Shown one piece after another: positions 29,001 to 37,852 of a DNA stretch of 64,000 nucleotides. The first letter of the stretch is position 1; each line of letters opens with the position of its first letter. The notes beneath the pieces were generated by a model that was not told the origin of the DNA, searched no databases, and was given only the letters and a program-made list of their open reading frames with translations. This DNA is from Microcoleus vaginatus WJT46-NPBG5 (GTDB lineage Bacteria; Cyanobacteriota; Cyanobacteriia; Cyanobacteriales; Oscillatoriaceae): the NCBI GenBank assembly GCA_019359355.1, contig JAHHHM010000004.1, forward strand, positions 186,001 to 250,000, read 5' to 3'. The position numbers and the translations under genes are program-made.

Positions 29001-32000
29001 GCCAACATCTCCATTGGCTGGAGTGCCACTAAACGTTCGGGTTGTTGGATCGAATGTTAACCAGGCCGGCAATGCTGCGCCGCCGGTTAAAGTTGCTGTG
29101 TAAGTTAACGCATCTCCATCGGGATCTGTAAAAGTATTAGCTGCCAACGTGAAGTTAAAAGCACTATCTTCTGGGGTATTTAGGTCAGCAATTGGGTTGA
29201 CAACAAATGGAGGATTATTTACATTGTTAACCCCCAATATAAATGTATCGATGGCGCTGCCGCCGTTACCATCTGATGCTTGAACATCGATTGAAAGGGT
29301 GCCAACATCTCCATTCGTTGGCGTGCCGTTAAAGGTGCCGGTGGTCGGATCGAATGTTAGCCAAGCTGGCAATGCTCCGCCGCCGGTTAGAGTGGCTGTG
29401 TAAGTTAACGAATCTCCATCCGGATCACTGAAATTGCTGCTGACATTTAAGGTGAATGGGCTGTTTTCATTAACGTTTTGATCGGTAATGAGATTACCAA
29501 CGATTGGCGCATCATTAACATTGTTAATCACCAAATTAAATGTATCGATGGCGCTGCCGCCGTTACCATCTGATGCTTGAACATCGATTGAAAGAGCGCC
29601 AACATCTCCATTGGCTGGAGTACCACTAAACGTTCGGGTTGCTGGATTAAATGTTAACCAGGCCGGCAATGCTGCACCGCCGGTTTGGGTTGCGGTGTAG
29701 GTTAACCCATCTCCATCAGGATCGTTAAAGGTTGTCTCAGCAAACGTGAAGTTAAAGACACTATCTTCTAGGGTATTTTGGTCAGGGATGCGGTTAACAG
29801 GCGGTGGCTCAATAGGGCCAATCACCAAATCAAATGTATCGATGGCACTGCCACCTTTGCCATCTGATGCTTGAACAGCGATTGAGAGGGTGCCTACATC
29901 TCCATTGGTTGGAGTGCCACTGAAGGTGCGGGTAATTGGATTGAAAGTCAACCACGCCGGCAATGCTGCGCCGCCGGTTAGGGTGGTCGTGTAAGTTAAG
30001 GCATCACCATCAATATCGTTGAAAGTATTAGCATCAAATGTGAAGTTGAATGCTGCGTTTTGGGTGCCATTTAGGTCAGCGATGGGGTTGACAACTACTG
30101 GTAGATTGTTACCAACATTGTTAATCTCCAGAACAAATGTATCTGTGACACTGCCGCCATTGTCATCTGATGCTTGAACAGCGATTGAAAGGGTTCCAGC
30201 ATCTCCATTGGTTGGGGTGCCACTAAAGGTGCGGGTTGCTGGATTGAATGTCAACCAGGCCGGCAGTGTAGCGCCATTGGTGAGTTTGGCTGTGTAGGTT
30301 AATGGATCTCCATCAATATCGTTAAAGGTATTAACATCAAATGTGAAGTTGAAGGCTGTGCCGGCATTCGTGTTTTGCTGGGCAATGGCAGTGGCAACTG
30401 TTGGCTCATCATTGACATTGTCAATTACTAAATTAAATGTATTGATGACACTGCCGCCGTTGCCATCTGATGCTTGAACATCGATTGAGAGGGTGCCAAC
30501 ATCTCCATTGGCTGGAGTGCCACTGAAGGTGCGGGTTGCTGGGTTAAATGTCAACCATGCCGGCAATGCTGCGCCGCCGTTTAGGGTGGCGGTGTAAGTT
30601 AACGCATCTCCATCAATATCGTTGAAAGTATCAACGTCAAATGTAAAGTTAAAAGTAGCGTCTTCTAGGGTATTTAAGCCGGCGATGGGGTTGACAACCG
30701 TTGGCACGTCATTGACATTGCCAATCACCAAATTAAATGTATCGATGACACGGCCCCCCTTGCCATCTGATGCTTCAACATCGATTGATAGCGTGCCAAC
30801 ATCTTCATTGGTTGGAGTGCCATTGAAGGTGCGGGTGGTGGGATTAAAGGTCAACCAGGCCGGCAGTGTAGCGCCATTGGTGAGTTTGGCTGTGTAAGTT
30901 AATGGATCTCCATCGGGATCATTAAAGGTTGTGCCGGCAAATGTGAAATTAAAAGTTGCGTCTTCTAGGGTATTTAGGTCAGTGATGGGGTTGACAACTG
31001 TTGGCTCATTGTTAGTCGGGTCAATATTGTCAATCACCAAATTAAATGTATCTGTTGCAGTGCCGCCGTTGCCATCTGATGCTTTAACATCGATTGATAG
31101 GGTGCCAACATCTCCATCGGTTGGGGTGCCACTAAAGGTGCGGGTTGCTGGATTGAATGTCAACCAAGCCGGCAATGGTGCGCCGCCGGTTAGAGTCGCT
31201 GTGTAGGCTAATGAATCTCCATCGGGATCGTTAAAGGTTGTGCCGACAAATGTGAAATTAAATACACTATTTTCGGGAGTATTTAGCTCAGCGATGGGGT
31301 TGACAACCGTTGGCGGATTATTAACATTATCAATCTCCAAATTAAATGTCTCGCTAACACGGCCCCCATTCCCATCTGATGCTTCAACCTCGATTGATAG
31401 CGTGCCAACATCTTCATTGGTGGGAGTGCCACTAAAGGTGCGGGTGGCGGGATTAAATGTCAACCAAGCCGGCAGTATAGCGCCATTGGTGAGTTTGGCT
31501 GTGTAGGTTAATGGATTTCCATCGGGATCGTTAAAAGTTGTGCCGGCAAATGTGAAATTAAATACACTATCTTCGGGGGTATTTAAGTCAGCAATGGGGT
31601 TAGCAACCCTTGGCGCTTCATTGGTATTTTGAAGGGTGATGGTGAAGTCTTTGTCAAAAATGTTGCCGGCTGCGTCAGTCACGCGCACTTTTATGGTGTG
31701 ACTGGATTCGGTTTCAAAGTCTAACAATGCGCCTGGGGCGACTTTCAATTGATTGCCGTCGATTATAAAGCGACCACCGGCATTATCGAGTAATGCGTAT
31801 GTGTGAGTATCCTCTGCATCTGGATCGGAAGCAGACAAACTACCAATCAGTGTGCCGGCAGGACTATTTTCATTGACGGCAACACTGGAGAGCAAAATAT
31901 CGCTAGGAGTTACTGAGGTTGGGGTGTCTGGACCCTCTCCACCTGGGACAGTTGGGGTGTCTGGACCCTCTCCACCTGGAAGAGTTGGAGTGTCTGGACC

Positions 32001-33239
32001 CTCTCCACCTGGGACAGTTGGAGTGTCTGGACCCTCTCCACCTGGAAGAGTTGGAGTGTCTGGACCCTCTCCACCTGGGACAGTTGGAGTGTCTGGACCC
32101 TCTCCACCTGGAAGAGTTGGAGTGTCTGGACCCTCTCCACCTGGAAGAGTTGGGGTGTCTGTACCATCCCCATTGGGGGAGGTGGGAGAAGTCGGAGTTG
32201 CAGTGATGAAATTTTCCCGGCTAAGAGTGCCGGTGAAGCCCTTCAAGATGGCTAAATATTCGCCAAGTACCTTGTCTTGAATAATGGTGTAACCGGCATA
32301 CTCGCCGGTACCGGCAAATATATTTAAATCATCAAAGGTTATTCCGCCGATTAACTGAAATTTATCGCTGCCGGTGCCAAAATCTAGCACCCAGTCAGCA
32401 TCGGCAATATTGATTCCACCCGTTGTGCGATAACCGGCAACATCGTCTCGTCTGCCAATTACGAAGGTGTCGTCTCCTTCGCCTCCGTTGAGTGTATCTG
32501 AACCGAGATCGCCGATTATAACGTCATTGCCAAGATCGCCAAACAGCAGATCGTTGTCTTTGCCACCGTGGACTGTATCATTGCCTTGTCCGCCGTGAAC
32601 GGTATCATTACCTTCGTTACCAGCAACCCAGTCATCCTCGGTATTGCCGTTTAAGTAATCTTCCCCTGCGCCGCCTACAAGTTGATCGTTGCCTTCCTCA
32701 CCGAGTCCCGTATCATTACCGAGATCACCTCTGACTCGGTCATCGTCTAAATTACCAAATAGCTGGTCATCATTTTTTCCACCGTGTAGGATATCATTTC
32801 CTTCGCCGCCATACACGGTGTCATTATCAGCATTGCCGTTTATGTAGTCGTTGCCGGCATTACCAAATAACAGATCTGATTCATCTTCTTTGATTGTCTG
32901 TTGGTTGAGAGAAGATATGGAATCATTAGGCTTGTGATTATTTCCGTTTCCACCGATGACTGTGTCATCTCCGATGTCTCCGCAGACTGTATCTCTGCCT
33001 AAATCGCCATACAGCCAATCATTTTCTTTGCCGCCGTGGACGGTATCATTTCCCTTGCCGCCCCTTACTGTATCGCTGCCGGTGTTACCATTGAGTAGGT
33101 CGTCGCCAGTGTTGCCACCCATCCAATCATCTAATTCTAATCCCAGCAATTCGTCTTCGCCGGCCAACCCAATTATTGTGTCGTTTACTAATGCGCCGTT
33201 GAGCGAATCCCGTTCAAATGAACCTCTGATTTCTGGCAT
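26049..33239 (-). CDS. Giant RTX / cadherin-like / FG-GAP surface protein
   Basis: Protein of about 2396 residues. From N to C: RTX calcium-binding nonapeptides (GGxGxD type) over about 25-265; a linker of seven 11-residue LPGGEGPDTPT units; one cadherin domain (NENSPAGTLIGSLSASDPD); eleven cadherin-like (dystroglycan/putative-Ig type) repeats of about 98 residues with FNDPDGD, LPAWLTF and TFSGTP; one further cadherin-like domain (AAEDIITTPVLLSSRL); seven FG-GAP/integrin-alpha repeats with GDVNGDG calcium loops; and a short C-terminal RTX block (LIGNGGADVLYGGAGDD). No signal peptide is seen, as expected for type I secretion, but no secretion genes are in the window. A role as adhesin or sheath protein is inference. 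I chose the ATG at 33239 (MPEIRG) over a TTG five codons upstream because of a GGAAGC just before it. Confidence 0.9.
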   Translation of the reverse strand: MPEIRGSFERDSLNGALVNDTIIGLAGEDELLGLELDDWMGGNTGDDLLNGNTGSDTVRGGKGNDTVHGGKENDWLYGDLGRDTVCGDIGDDTVIGGNGNNHKPNDSISSLNQQTIKEDESDLLFGNAGNDYINGNADNDTVYGGEGNDILHGGKNDDQLFGNLDDDRVRGDLGNDTGLGEEGNDQLVGGAGEDYLNGNTEDDWVAGNEGNDTVHGGQGNDTVHGGKDNDLLFGDLGNDVIIGDLGSDTLNGGEGDDTFVIGRRDDVAGYRTTGGINIADADWVLDFGTGSDKFQLIGGITFDDLNIFAGTGEYAGYTIIQDKVLGEYLAILKGFTGTLSRENFITATPTSPTSPNGDGTDTPTLPGGEGPDTPTLPGGEGPDTPTVPGGEGPDTPTLPGGEGPDTPTVPGGEGPDTPTLPGGEGPDTPTVPGGEGPDTPTSVTPSDILLSSVAVNENSPAGTLIGSLSASDPDAEDTHTYALLDNAGGRFIIDGNQLKVAPGALLDFETESSHTIKVRVTDAAGNIFDKDFTITLQNTNEAPRVANPIADLNTPEDSVFNFTFAGTTFNDPDGNPLTYTAKLTNGAILPAWLTFNPATRTFSGTPTNEDVGTLSIEVEASDGNGGRVSETFNLEIDNVNNPPTVVNPIAELNTPENSVFNFTFVGTTFNDPDGDSLAYTATLTGGAPLPAWLTFNPATRTFSGTPTDGDVGTLSIDVKASDGNGGTATDTFNLVIDNIDPTNNEPTVVNPITDLNTLEDATFNFTFAGTTFNDPDGDPLTYTAKLTNGATLPAWLTFNPTTRTFNGTPTNEDVGTLSIDVEASDGKGGRVIDTFNLVIGNVNDVPTVVNPIAGLNTLEDATFNFTFDVDTFNDIDGDALTYTATLNGGAALPAWLTFNPATRTFSGTPANGDVGTLSIDVQASDGNGGSVINTFNLVIDNVNDEPTVATAIAQQNTNAGTAFNFTFDVNTFNDIDGDPLTYTAKLTNGATLPAWLTFNPATRTFSGTPTNGDAGTLSIAVQASDDNGGSVTDTFVLEINNVGNNLPVVVNPIADLNGTQNAAFNFTFDANTFNDIDGDALTYTTTLTGGAALPAWLTFNPITRTFSGTPTNGDVGTLSIAVQASDGKGGSAIDTFDLVIGPIEPPPVNRIPDQNTLEDSVFNFTFAETTFNDPDGDGLTYTATQTGGAALPAWLTFNPATRTFSGTPANGDVGALSIDVQASDGNGGSAIDTFNLVINNVNDAPIVGNLITDQNVNENSPFTLNVSSNFSDPDGDSLTYTATLTGGGALPAWLTFDPTTGTFNGTPTNGDVGTLSIDVQASDGNGGSAIDTFILGVNNVNNPPFVVNPIADLNTPEDSAFNFTLAANTFTDPDGDALTYTATLTGGAALPAWLTFDPTTRTFSGTPANGDVGTLSIDVQASDGNGGIAIDTFILGVTNTNDVPTVANPIADLNTPEDSAFNFTFVETTFNDPDGDALTYTATLSNGGAPLPAWLTFDPTTRTFSGTPTQGDVGPLSIDVQASDGNGGIATDTFGLVVDNVNDPPILVTAIADQNANAGTAYNFTFDVNTFNDPDGDVLTYTATLTGGAALPAWLIFDPTTRTFSGTPTQGDVGPLSIDVQVSDGNGGSVIDTFNLTVGAFNTPPEAAEDIITTPVLLSSRLEIPVATLLANDTDIDVPANTLTITAVTAANGTASINNGIITYRATPGFAGPTTLAYTVSDGNGGTAIGTVRLNVAAGVELNAIATGTNVPVGSGGFSINGQAAFEWAGFSVNGAGDVNGDGFADVIIGAPYAAAPGLQSGKSYVVFGGPSGTTGGFVINGQAEGDRSGFSVSGAGDVNGDGLADLIIGADRADPSGLSSGRSYVVFGKANNTAVNLAAVAANPGNGGFVINGNSIGIRSGASVNSAGDVNGDGLDDLIVGAPDFGRDANGNGALDRNEIVGSGRAYVVFGKRANTVPVSLNDISNGTGGFAITSEAAGDQAGISVSSAGDLNGDGLADLIVGAEWADPNGNYAGGRAYVVYGKANNTTAVALTAVTGNAGGFAINGQATNDRLGRSVSEAGDVNGDGYADVIVGAYNADPNQTSPGRSYVVFGGPSGNNGGFTINGETAGDHAGISVSSAGDVNGDGLDDLIVGARWADPNGAYSGKSYVVFGKTDNTAVNLSAVAAGVGGFALNGASATDLSGRSVSGAGDLNGDGFADLIVGGFGADPSGNYSGASYVVYGGDFTASVTQMGTAAVDVLTGTAAADILVGGLANDQLIGNGGADVLYGGAGDDIVVISDTGLRRIDGGLGTDTLWLGGAGMALDLTAIRDPLIQGIERINMTGAGNNILSLGARDVISLSGSTSTLTVEGNAGDIVNASGFTFAGTANGFNQYTTSSATLLVQAGVTVNVLL
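28330..31640 (-). repeat. Eleven tandem cadherin-like repeats at DNA level
   Basis: Units of about 300 bases encoding the DPDGD-LTYTATL-LPAWLTF-TFSGTP domain. Stretches such as CCATCTGATGCTTGAAC recur almost without change, which points to recent duplication or gene conversion. Copies after the seventh differ slightly (FDPTT in place of FNPAT). Confidence 0.9.
31921..32151 (-). repeat. 33-bp minisatellite, seven units
   Basis: Seven perfect-length 33-base units encode LPGGEGPDTPT or VPGGEGPDTPT. Unit ends alternate between GGGACAGTT and GGAAGAGTT for the first six, so a 66-base dimer probably amplified. Copy number likely varies between strains. Confidence 0.93.
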
Positions 33240-33961
33240 ACTTTCAGCTTCCAAATGGTAAAATAAACCCTAAGTAATCGATTTAAAATTTCTGCAAGAA
33301 ATTAAGCACAGCCTTTTGTTGCTTGTTCTAAAACCGGACAAGCAATGTTTTTTATGACTTGAAAGTAGAAATTTTTGCCTGACAAGGATTTCCCTTGTAT
33401 CCAGCAAAACACCCTTAAATATCAGACCTGATAACTCTGCGGTTGGAGATCGGGATTTACCCAATTTTTGCAAAAGTTCAGCAGCTCTTTAAATGAGCTG
33501 TTTCGATTTTGCCTATTTTGGTCGTGAATGTCCAGTATTTTTACTGATACTTCCAAAAAAAAACCAAAAATTTACACAAAGCGAAGAAATACTAATTTTT
33601 GGTAAAGATAACTGACTGTACAATCACTGATTGTTCAGCCGGAGAGTTCCCGCTACAAGCGAATGGGGTTTGCAAGAACATAGTTATCGTCAATGTCTCT
33701 ACAGGGGAACGTGAGAACACGGATTTGCTGTAAAAGTTTTTGTTAGCATAGAACAAATACTCAGTAATTGCCACAGCGTCTTGAAGTGTCGCGGCAAATA
33801 GGGAGCGATCCTATAAAGAAAATTAAGGATTTCTACATTCAATTTGCTCTTTTGTAACCTTTTTATTTTATAGAAATAGGTTGCAATACAAGAGAAATTG
33901 AAATGTTAAGCAAGTTTCGACTAAAGCAAATTAAATGTATGCTTGTTTAAAAGGGTAGAGA
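33240..33961. other. Intergenic region upstream of the giant RTX gene
   Basis: About 720 AT-rich bases between the beta-barrel gene and the giant gene, both leftward. It is long enough for a separate promoter and leader. Short frames at 33270-33473 and 33592-33774 on the - strand have no recognisable content. A weak AACCT/AGGTT pairing near 33855-33885 could end the operon transcript. Confidence 0.45.
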
Positions 33962-36900
33962 TTAGAGATTGGAGAATTTCTTGCCCTGTGCTATTTTATT
34001 TGCTTGCTTGTCTTCTTCTTTTTCCAACGCCGGCACCGGCTTTTGCAATCCAAAGCCGCTAAACAATTCATTCAACTTGACTGTTAGTCCTAAATATGGC
34101 CCACTAGCGGATCTTGAACCGTCAAAGTCGCGATCCGTAACATCGCCAAACACATAACCGGCAGCTAAGCGTAAATTTGGAGTTAAATAGTAACCCGTTT
34201 CTAGCACCCAGCCAATTTCGCTGTAATCATCTGCCGGCTGTCCAATCCAGCGCACTTCCCCAACGGCATCCCAACGATATCCGAGTCGGTAAGTGCTGCG
34301 GAGTTGGGTTAAATAAATGGTGCCGGTGCCGGCAAGATCGTTTGCGAGGTAGGAGGTACTGGTACGCATGGCACCTTTGCCATAAAATTCCCAGCGCCAA
34401 TTTGGGGCGTAGATTGCTTCTAAGGCAAAGGTATGATCGTTGGAACTGCTGCTATTGTCAAAGAAAATACTATCCGGGATGATTGAAGGGTTGCTGCGAT
34501 ATTCATATCGGAAAAGCGCATTAAATTTGTCATCAATCGGATCGCGGTAAGCCAGTCCTAACCGCAGGTTGATGCTATCTCCCAATTCTTCGAGTAGTTG
34601 GTTGGCGCTGGAAGCTTGCTGGTAACGGAGTAGTGCGGTGACGGCGCGGGAAATTTTGCCCGTTGCTGCGGCTGAAATCACGGTGTTGCCGCCGGCAGAT
34701 GAGGTGCGGTGTTCGTATCTGGCAGAGGCTTGAAAATCGGTATCGTTATTATATTGAATCCCCACGCTGTAACTATCGCCGCCGCGTACACCTAAAGCCG
34801 ATGCCCCTTGTCCGTAAGCATAAGGTTGAGCAAATTGTACGCCGGTGCCGGTGCGTCCGAATAAATCGCCAAAAATATGTTCGTAGCTGCCTTCAAGTCT
34901 TAATCCTGGGGCAATTGTCCAACCTTGGCGAATTCCGATTGCACCTGTCATGGCTTGGGCGTTGACGACGCCAAACCTGCCGGTTAAGGCAGTATCTTCT
35001 CCGAGTTTATAATCGCCGAGAAAATCTAAGCTGGTAATTGAGTTGTTCTCAAATTGTCCGCCGTTGAAAAAGATATGACTCAGTCGGAGTGTGATGCCTG
35101 GGTAAGCAGCCCAATCCAGACCCAGGATTGTTCGATCCGGATAAATAATATCTTGTTGTGAGGCAAGATTGAGTTCATTTTGAGCGCGGAAGGTGAGGTT
35201 ATTGGCAATTCGATAGCTAAGACGCGATCGCAGTTGTGATGAGGTGGTTTCCAGGGGGTTGGTTGGGCGGTTGTCTTCCCGATGCCGGTTAATCCAGTCA
35301 AATTCTAGGGAAGTATTGTTGCCAATTCGCTGTAAGACGCCGGCGGATAGGGTGGTGAGAGAGTTATCGACTTGGCTGCCGGGAATAGATTCAAGTCTGG
35401 GTTCAAATAAGTCGGCGTAGGATGTTAGGGGACGTGGGGCAACTCCCTGATTTTTTTCATGGTCATATTGAAATCTCAGTTGAGTCGTACGGGTAATGCC
35501 GGCAGACAGTTGTGCACCGTAACGACTTTGACCGGCAACAAAGCTAGTCGTGGCATTATTATTAAATCCGCTATCGGTAGATCGGTAATAAAGCCGGTAG
35601 TTTAATAAAGATTGGAAATTCGTAATGGTTAGCGGGTAATTGGGAATTTCAGCCGGCAATTGGGGATTCAGGGTTTCTTCCTCCCCCACTCTGCCAATTT
35701 CTCCGTCTCCCAATCTCTCCCTCTCTGCCTCTACCGCTTGGCTAACTCCCCGCCTACCAATTCCGCCGTTCAATTCCAGCCGATAAGCGGAACCGCTGAC
35801 GTTACCCAAAATATCAGAATCATTGCGGGAATGGGCGTATTCCCCAACTAACCGGCTATTGTTGCCAAACGAAAGCAGAATGTCTGCGCCATAGAGTTCA
35901 AAGTCTCGAGCACCGCGATCTTCTCGCAGGTAAGTCGCACCTAACCAGGAGGGACGGTTAAAGTCGCGTGAGATATTGTATTGCAGGTGACTGCCTAAAA
36001 TACTGGTGCTACTATCTTGGCTGTCGTACTGGTAGGTACTAATAATTCGCCGCACTAATATTGTGCCGGTGGGATCTGCGTTAACGCGTAAAATCGGACG
36101 CCGGAAAAGTAAGGTGCCTCGGTCGTAGTCGATTTCGTAGTCGGTGCTGCGGGTGAGTTGCTGCCGGTATAAAACTGTGCCGGGACGATCTAATTCTTCG
36201 ACTTCTAGAAATACATCTTCACTGCCGGGGATAACTAATCTGCGGGAGAGAAAGTAGAAGCCGCTAGTGCCGTCGGGGATAATACTGTCTCGTTGAAACC
36301 CTTCTACGTCTTGACTATAGAAGCCGGTGACTTGTAGGTTTCCGAGATTATAGTTACCTTTGAAACCGTGTAATGAGCGAGTGATCGCCGTGAATTGCTG
36401 CGATTGAGTGGAAAATTCTGAAAGGGCGTAGTCTCCCCACATGAAATAATCAGGCTGAGCACCTTCAATTAAAGGCGAACGTTCAAATCGTAAATAGACG
36501 CTATCCCTGGAAGGTGCAACAGTTTCGCGGCTGCAATTGTCGCCGTAGGTGGGATATTGCTGTTCATAGAATTGCAAATCTTGAAAAAGCCGGCGATCAA
36601 ATCCGTTGCAGGTGTCGTTCAGATTCCGCGCACTATTAAATGCGCCGGTAAAGAGCCAGTTTCCTAGAGTGCCGGTGGTGAAGGCTGCGCCTCTAGCATT
36701 GAGTTCGTAGTTATTATCGCCGTCGGCGGGAAGGAAGTTACTAAAACTATCCCAAAAATCAGTACCGCGCCGGCCAAAGCGAAAGTCTATGACGCCGGTG
36801 AGCAAGTTGGGTCTTAAGTTTGTCTCGAATTCAATTTGAGTAAAGGCTTCGAGTTGGGGGTTAGCAATGTCCGCTGGGGCGTTGATGTTAGGCGTAGCAG

Positions 36901-37852
36901 CACGAATCCGAACAATGCCGGCTTGCAAACTCGATTGCAGAGTGGCGCTGAATTCTCCGTTGCTGGTTTTGACTTGGTATCCGGGTTGGTCAGGATCAGC
37001 GTCGGGAGAGATGAATTTCCCAGAACTTGTTGCCAGAGTAATCGTGGCGTCGCGGTTACTGGGGTTGCCGCCGGCATCTAAAACTTGCCCGGTGACTGTG
37101 GCTGTAGACCGGCTATCCGCTGGAATCCGGGCTTCCAGGGTTTGGATTTTCAGTTGAGCCGGTATACCTCGAACAAAAATACTAATTTTAGTTGCCGGTA
37201 TCGGGGAATTTTGGCCTGCATCGGCTTGCTGTCTGGCTTCTATAATATTTTCCCCTTCTTTCAGGGGGACGCCGTACCAAGTTTGGGTTGTAGTGCCGGT
37301 GTTCGGATCGCTTTCAGTTCGACCTATGAGGGAAGGATCAACCGACTGACCATTGACGAACAGTTGAATTTGACTGCCGGTGGGATATTGCAAAACGATT
37401 GTGGTTGCCGGCAAATCTAATACAGTGCCGGCAGTTGGGCTAATTATTTGAGCATTTTGGGCAGTAATTTGAGAATTTGGGGTTTGAGATAAAATTTTAG
37501 TCCAGGGAAATCTTTGATGATCTCCTTCTTCCCCACTCTTCCTCGCATCCGGCCTTGGAGAATTTGAAGAGAATGAGGATATCTCCACCCCGTCTTCCCC
37601 ACTCTTCCCCCCTCTGCTGGGGATGCTGTATTCGTTTAAAAGTAAATTATTTGAATTTAAATTCTGGGTCGCTTGCGCCCAGATTTTTCCCTTGTACAAA
37701 TCTATATTAGCATAATACGCTGAGTTTTCAACAGGAGTAAACAATGTTTGTACAAAATCCTGCTCTGTCGTAAGAGTTCGGGCGCGGGAAATTTCTTGAG
37801 AGGCGATCACCCCAACTAAACTGATGAGAAAGACGGATGTTAAGTTTTTCAT
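33962..37852 (-). CDS. Outer-membrane beta-barrel protein with Ig-like N-terminal domains
   Basis: Exported protein of 1296 residues. The N-terminus ([18 protein letters not shown]) is a signal peptide. Residues about 130-330 contain beta-rich, Ig/invasin-like modules ([33 protein letters not shown]). From about 350 to the end, alternating amphipathic strands with aromatic girdles ([52 protein letters not shown]) indicate a large outer-membrane barrel. The [17 protein letters not shown] segment resembles repeated strand pairs of large OMPs such as SprA or usher-like proteins, but I cannot assign it to one. Its ATG overlaps the stop of the preceding DUF11 gene as ATGA, so the two are translationally coupled and probably work together in exporting or anchoring surface proteins. 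Confidence 0.82.
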   Translation of the reverse strand: MKNLTSVFLISLVGVIASQEISRARTLTTEQDFVQTLFTPVENSAYYANIDLYKGKIWAQATQNLNSNNLLLNEYSIPSRGGKSGEDGVEISSFSSNSPRPDARKSGEEGDHQRFPWTKILSQTPNSQITAQNAQIISPTAGTVLDLPATTIVLQYPTGSQIQLFVNGQSVDPSLIGRTESDPNTGTTTQTWYGVPLKEGENIIEARQQADAGQNSPIPATKISIFVRGIPAQLKIQTLEARIPADSRSTATVTGQVLDAGGNPSNRDATITLATSSGKFISPDADPDQPGYQVKTSNGEFSATLQSSLQAGIVRIRAATPNINAPADIANPQLEAFTQIEFETNLRPNLLTGVIDFRFGRRGTDFWDSFSNFLPADGDNNYELNARGAAFTTGTLGNWLFTGAFNSARNLNDTCNGFDRRLFQDLQFYEQQYPTYGDNCSRETVAPSRDSVYLRFERSPLIEGAQPDYFMWGDYALSEFSTQSQQFTAITRSLHGFKGNYNLGNLQVTGFYSQDVEGFQRDSIIPDGTSGFYFLSRRLVIPGSEDVFLEVEELDRPGTVLYRQQLTRSTDYEIDYDRGTLLFRRPILRVNADPTGTILVRRIISTYQYDSQDSSTSILGSHLQYNISRDFNRPSWLGATYLREDRGARDFELYGADILLSFGNNSRLVGEYAHSRNDSDILGNVSGSAYRLELNGGIGRRGVSQAVEAERERLGDGEIGRVGEEETLNPQLPAEIPNYPLTITNFQSLLNYRLYYRSTDSGFNNNATTSFVAGQSRYGAQLSAGITRTTQLRFQYDHEKNQGVAPRPLTSYADLFEPRLESIPGSQVDNSLTTLSAGVLQRIGNNTSLEFDWINRHREDNRPTNPLETTSSQLRSRLSYRIANNLTFRAQNELNLASQQDIIYPDRTILGLDWAAYPGITLRLSHIFFNGGQFENNSITSLDFLGDYKLGEDTALTGRFGVVNAQAMTGAIGIRQGWTIAPGLRLEGSYEHIFGDLFGRTGTGVQFAQPYAYGQGASALGVRGGDSYSVGIQYNNDTDFQASARYEHRTSSAGGNTVISAAATGKISRAVTALLRYQQASSANQLLEELGDSINLRLGLAYRDPIDDKFNALFRYEYRSNPSIIPDSIFFDNSSSSNDHTFALEAIYAPNWRWEFYGKGAMRTSTSYLANDLAGTGTIYLTQLRSTYRLGYRWDAVGEVRWIGQPADDYSEIGWVLETGYYLTPNLRLAAGYVFGDVTDRDFDGSRSASGPYLGLTVKLNELFSGFGLQKPVPALEKEEDKQANKIAQGKKFSNL

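Noticed and set aside
30622-32280. Open frames on the + strand and a -1 frame (LQLFQVERVQT type) over the giant surface gene
   Set aside because: Shadows of periodic repeats in the real - strand gene.
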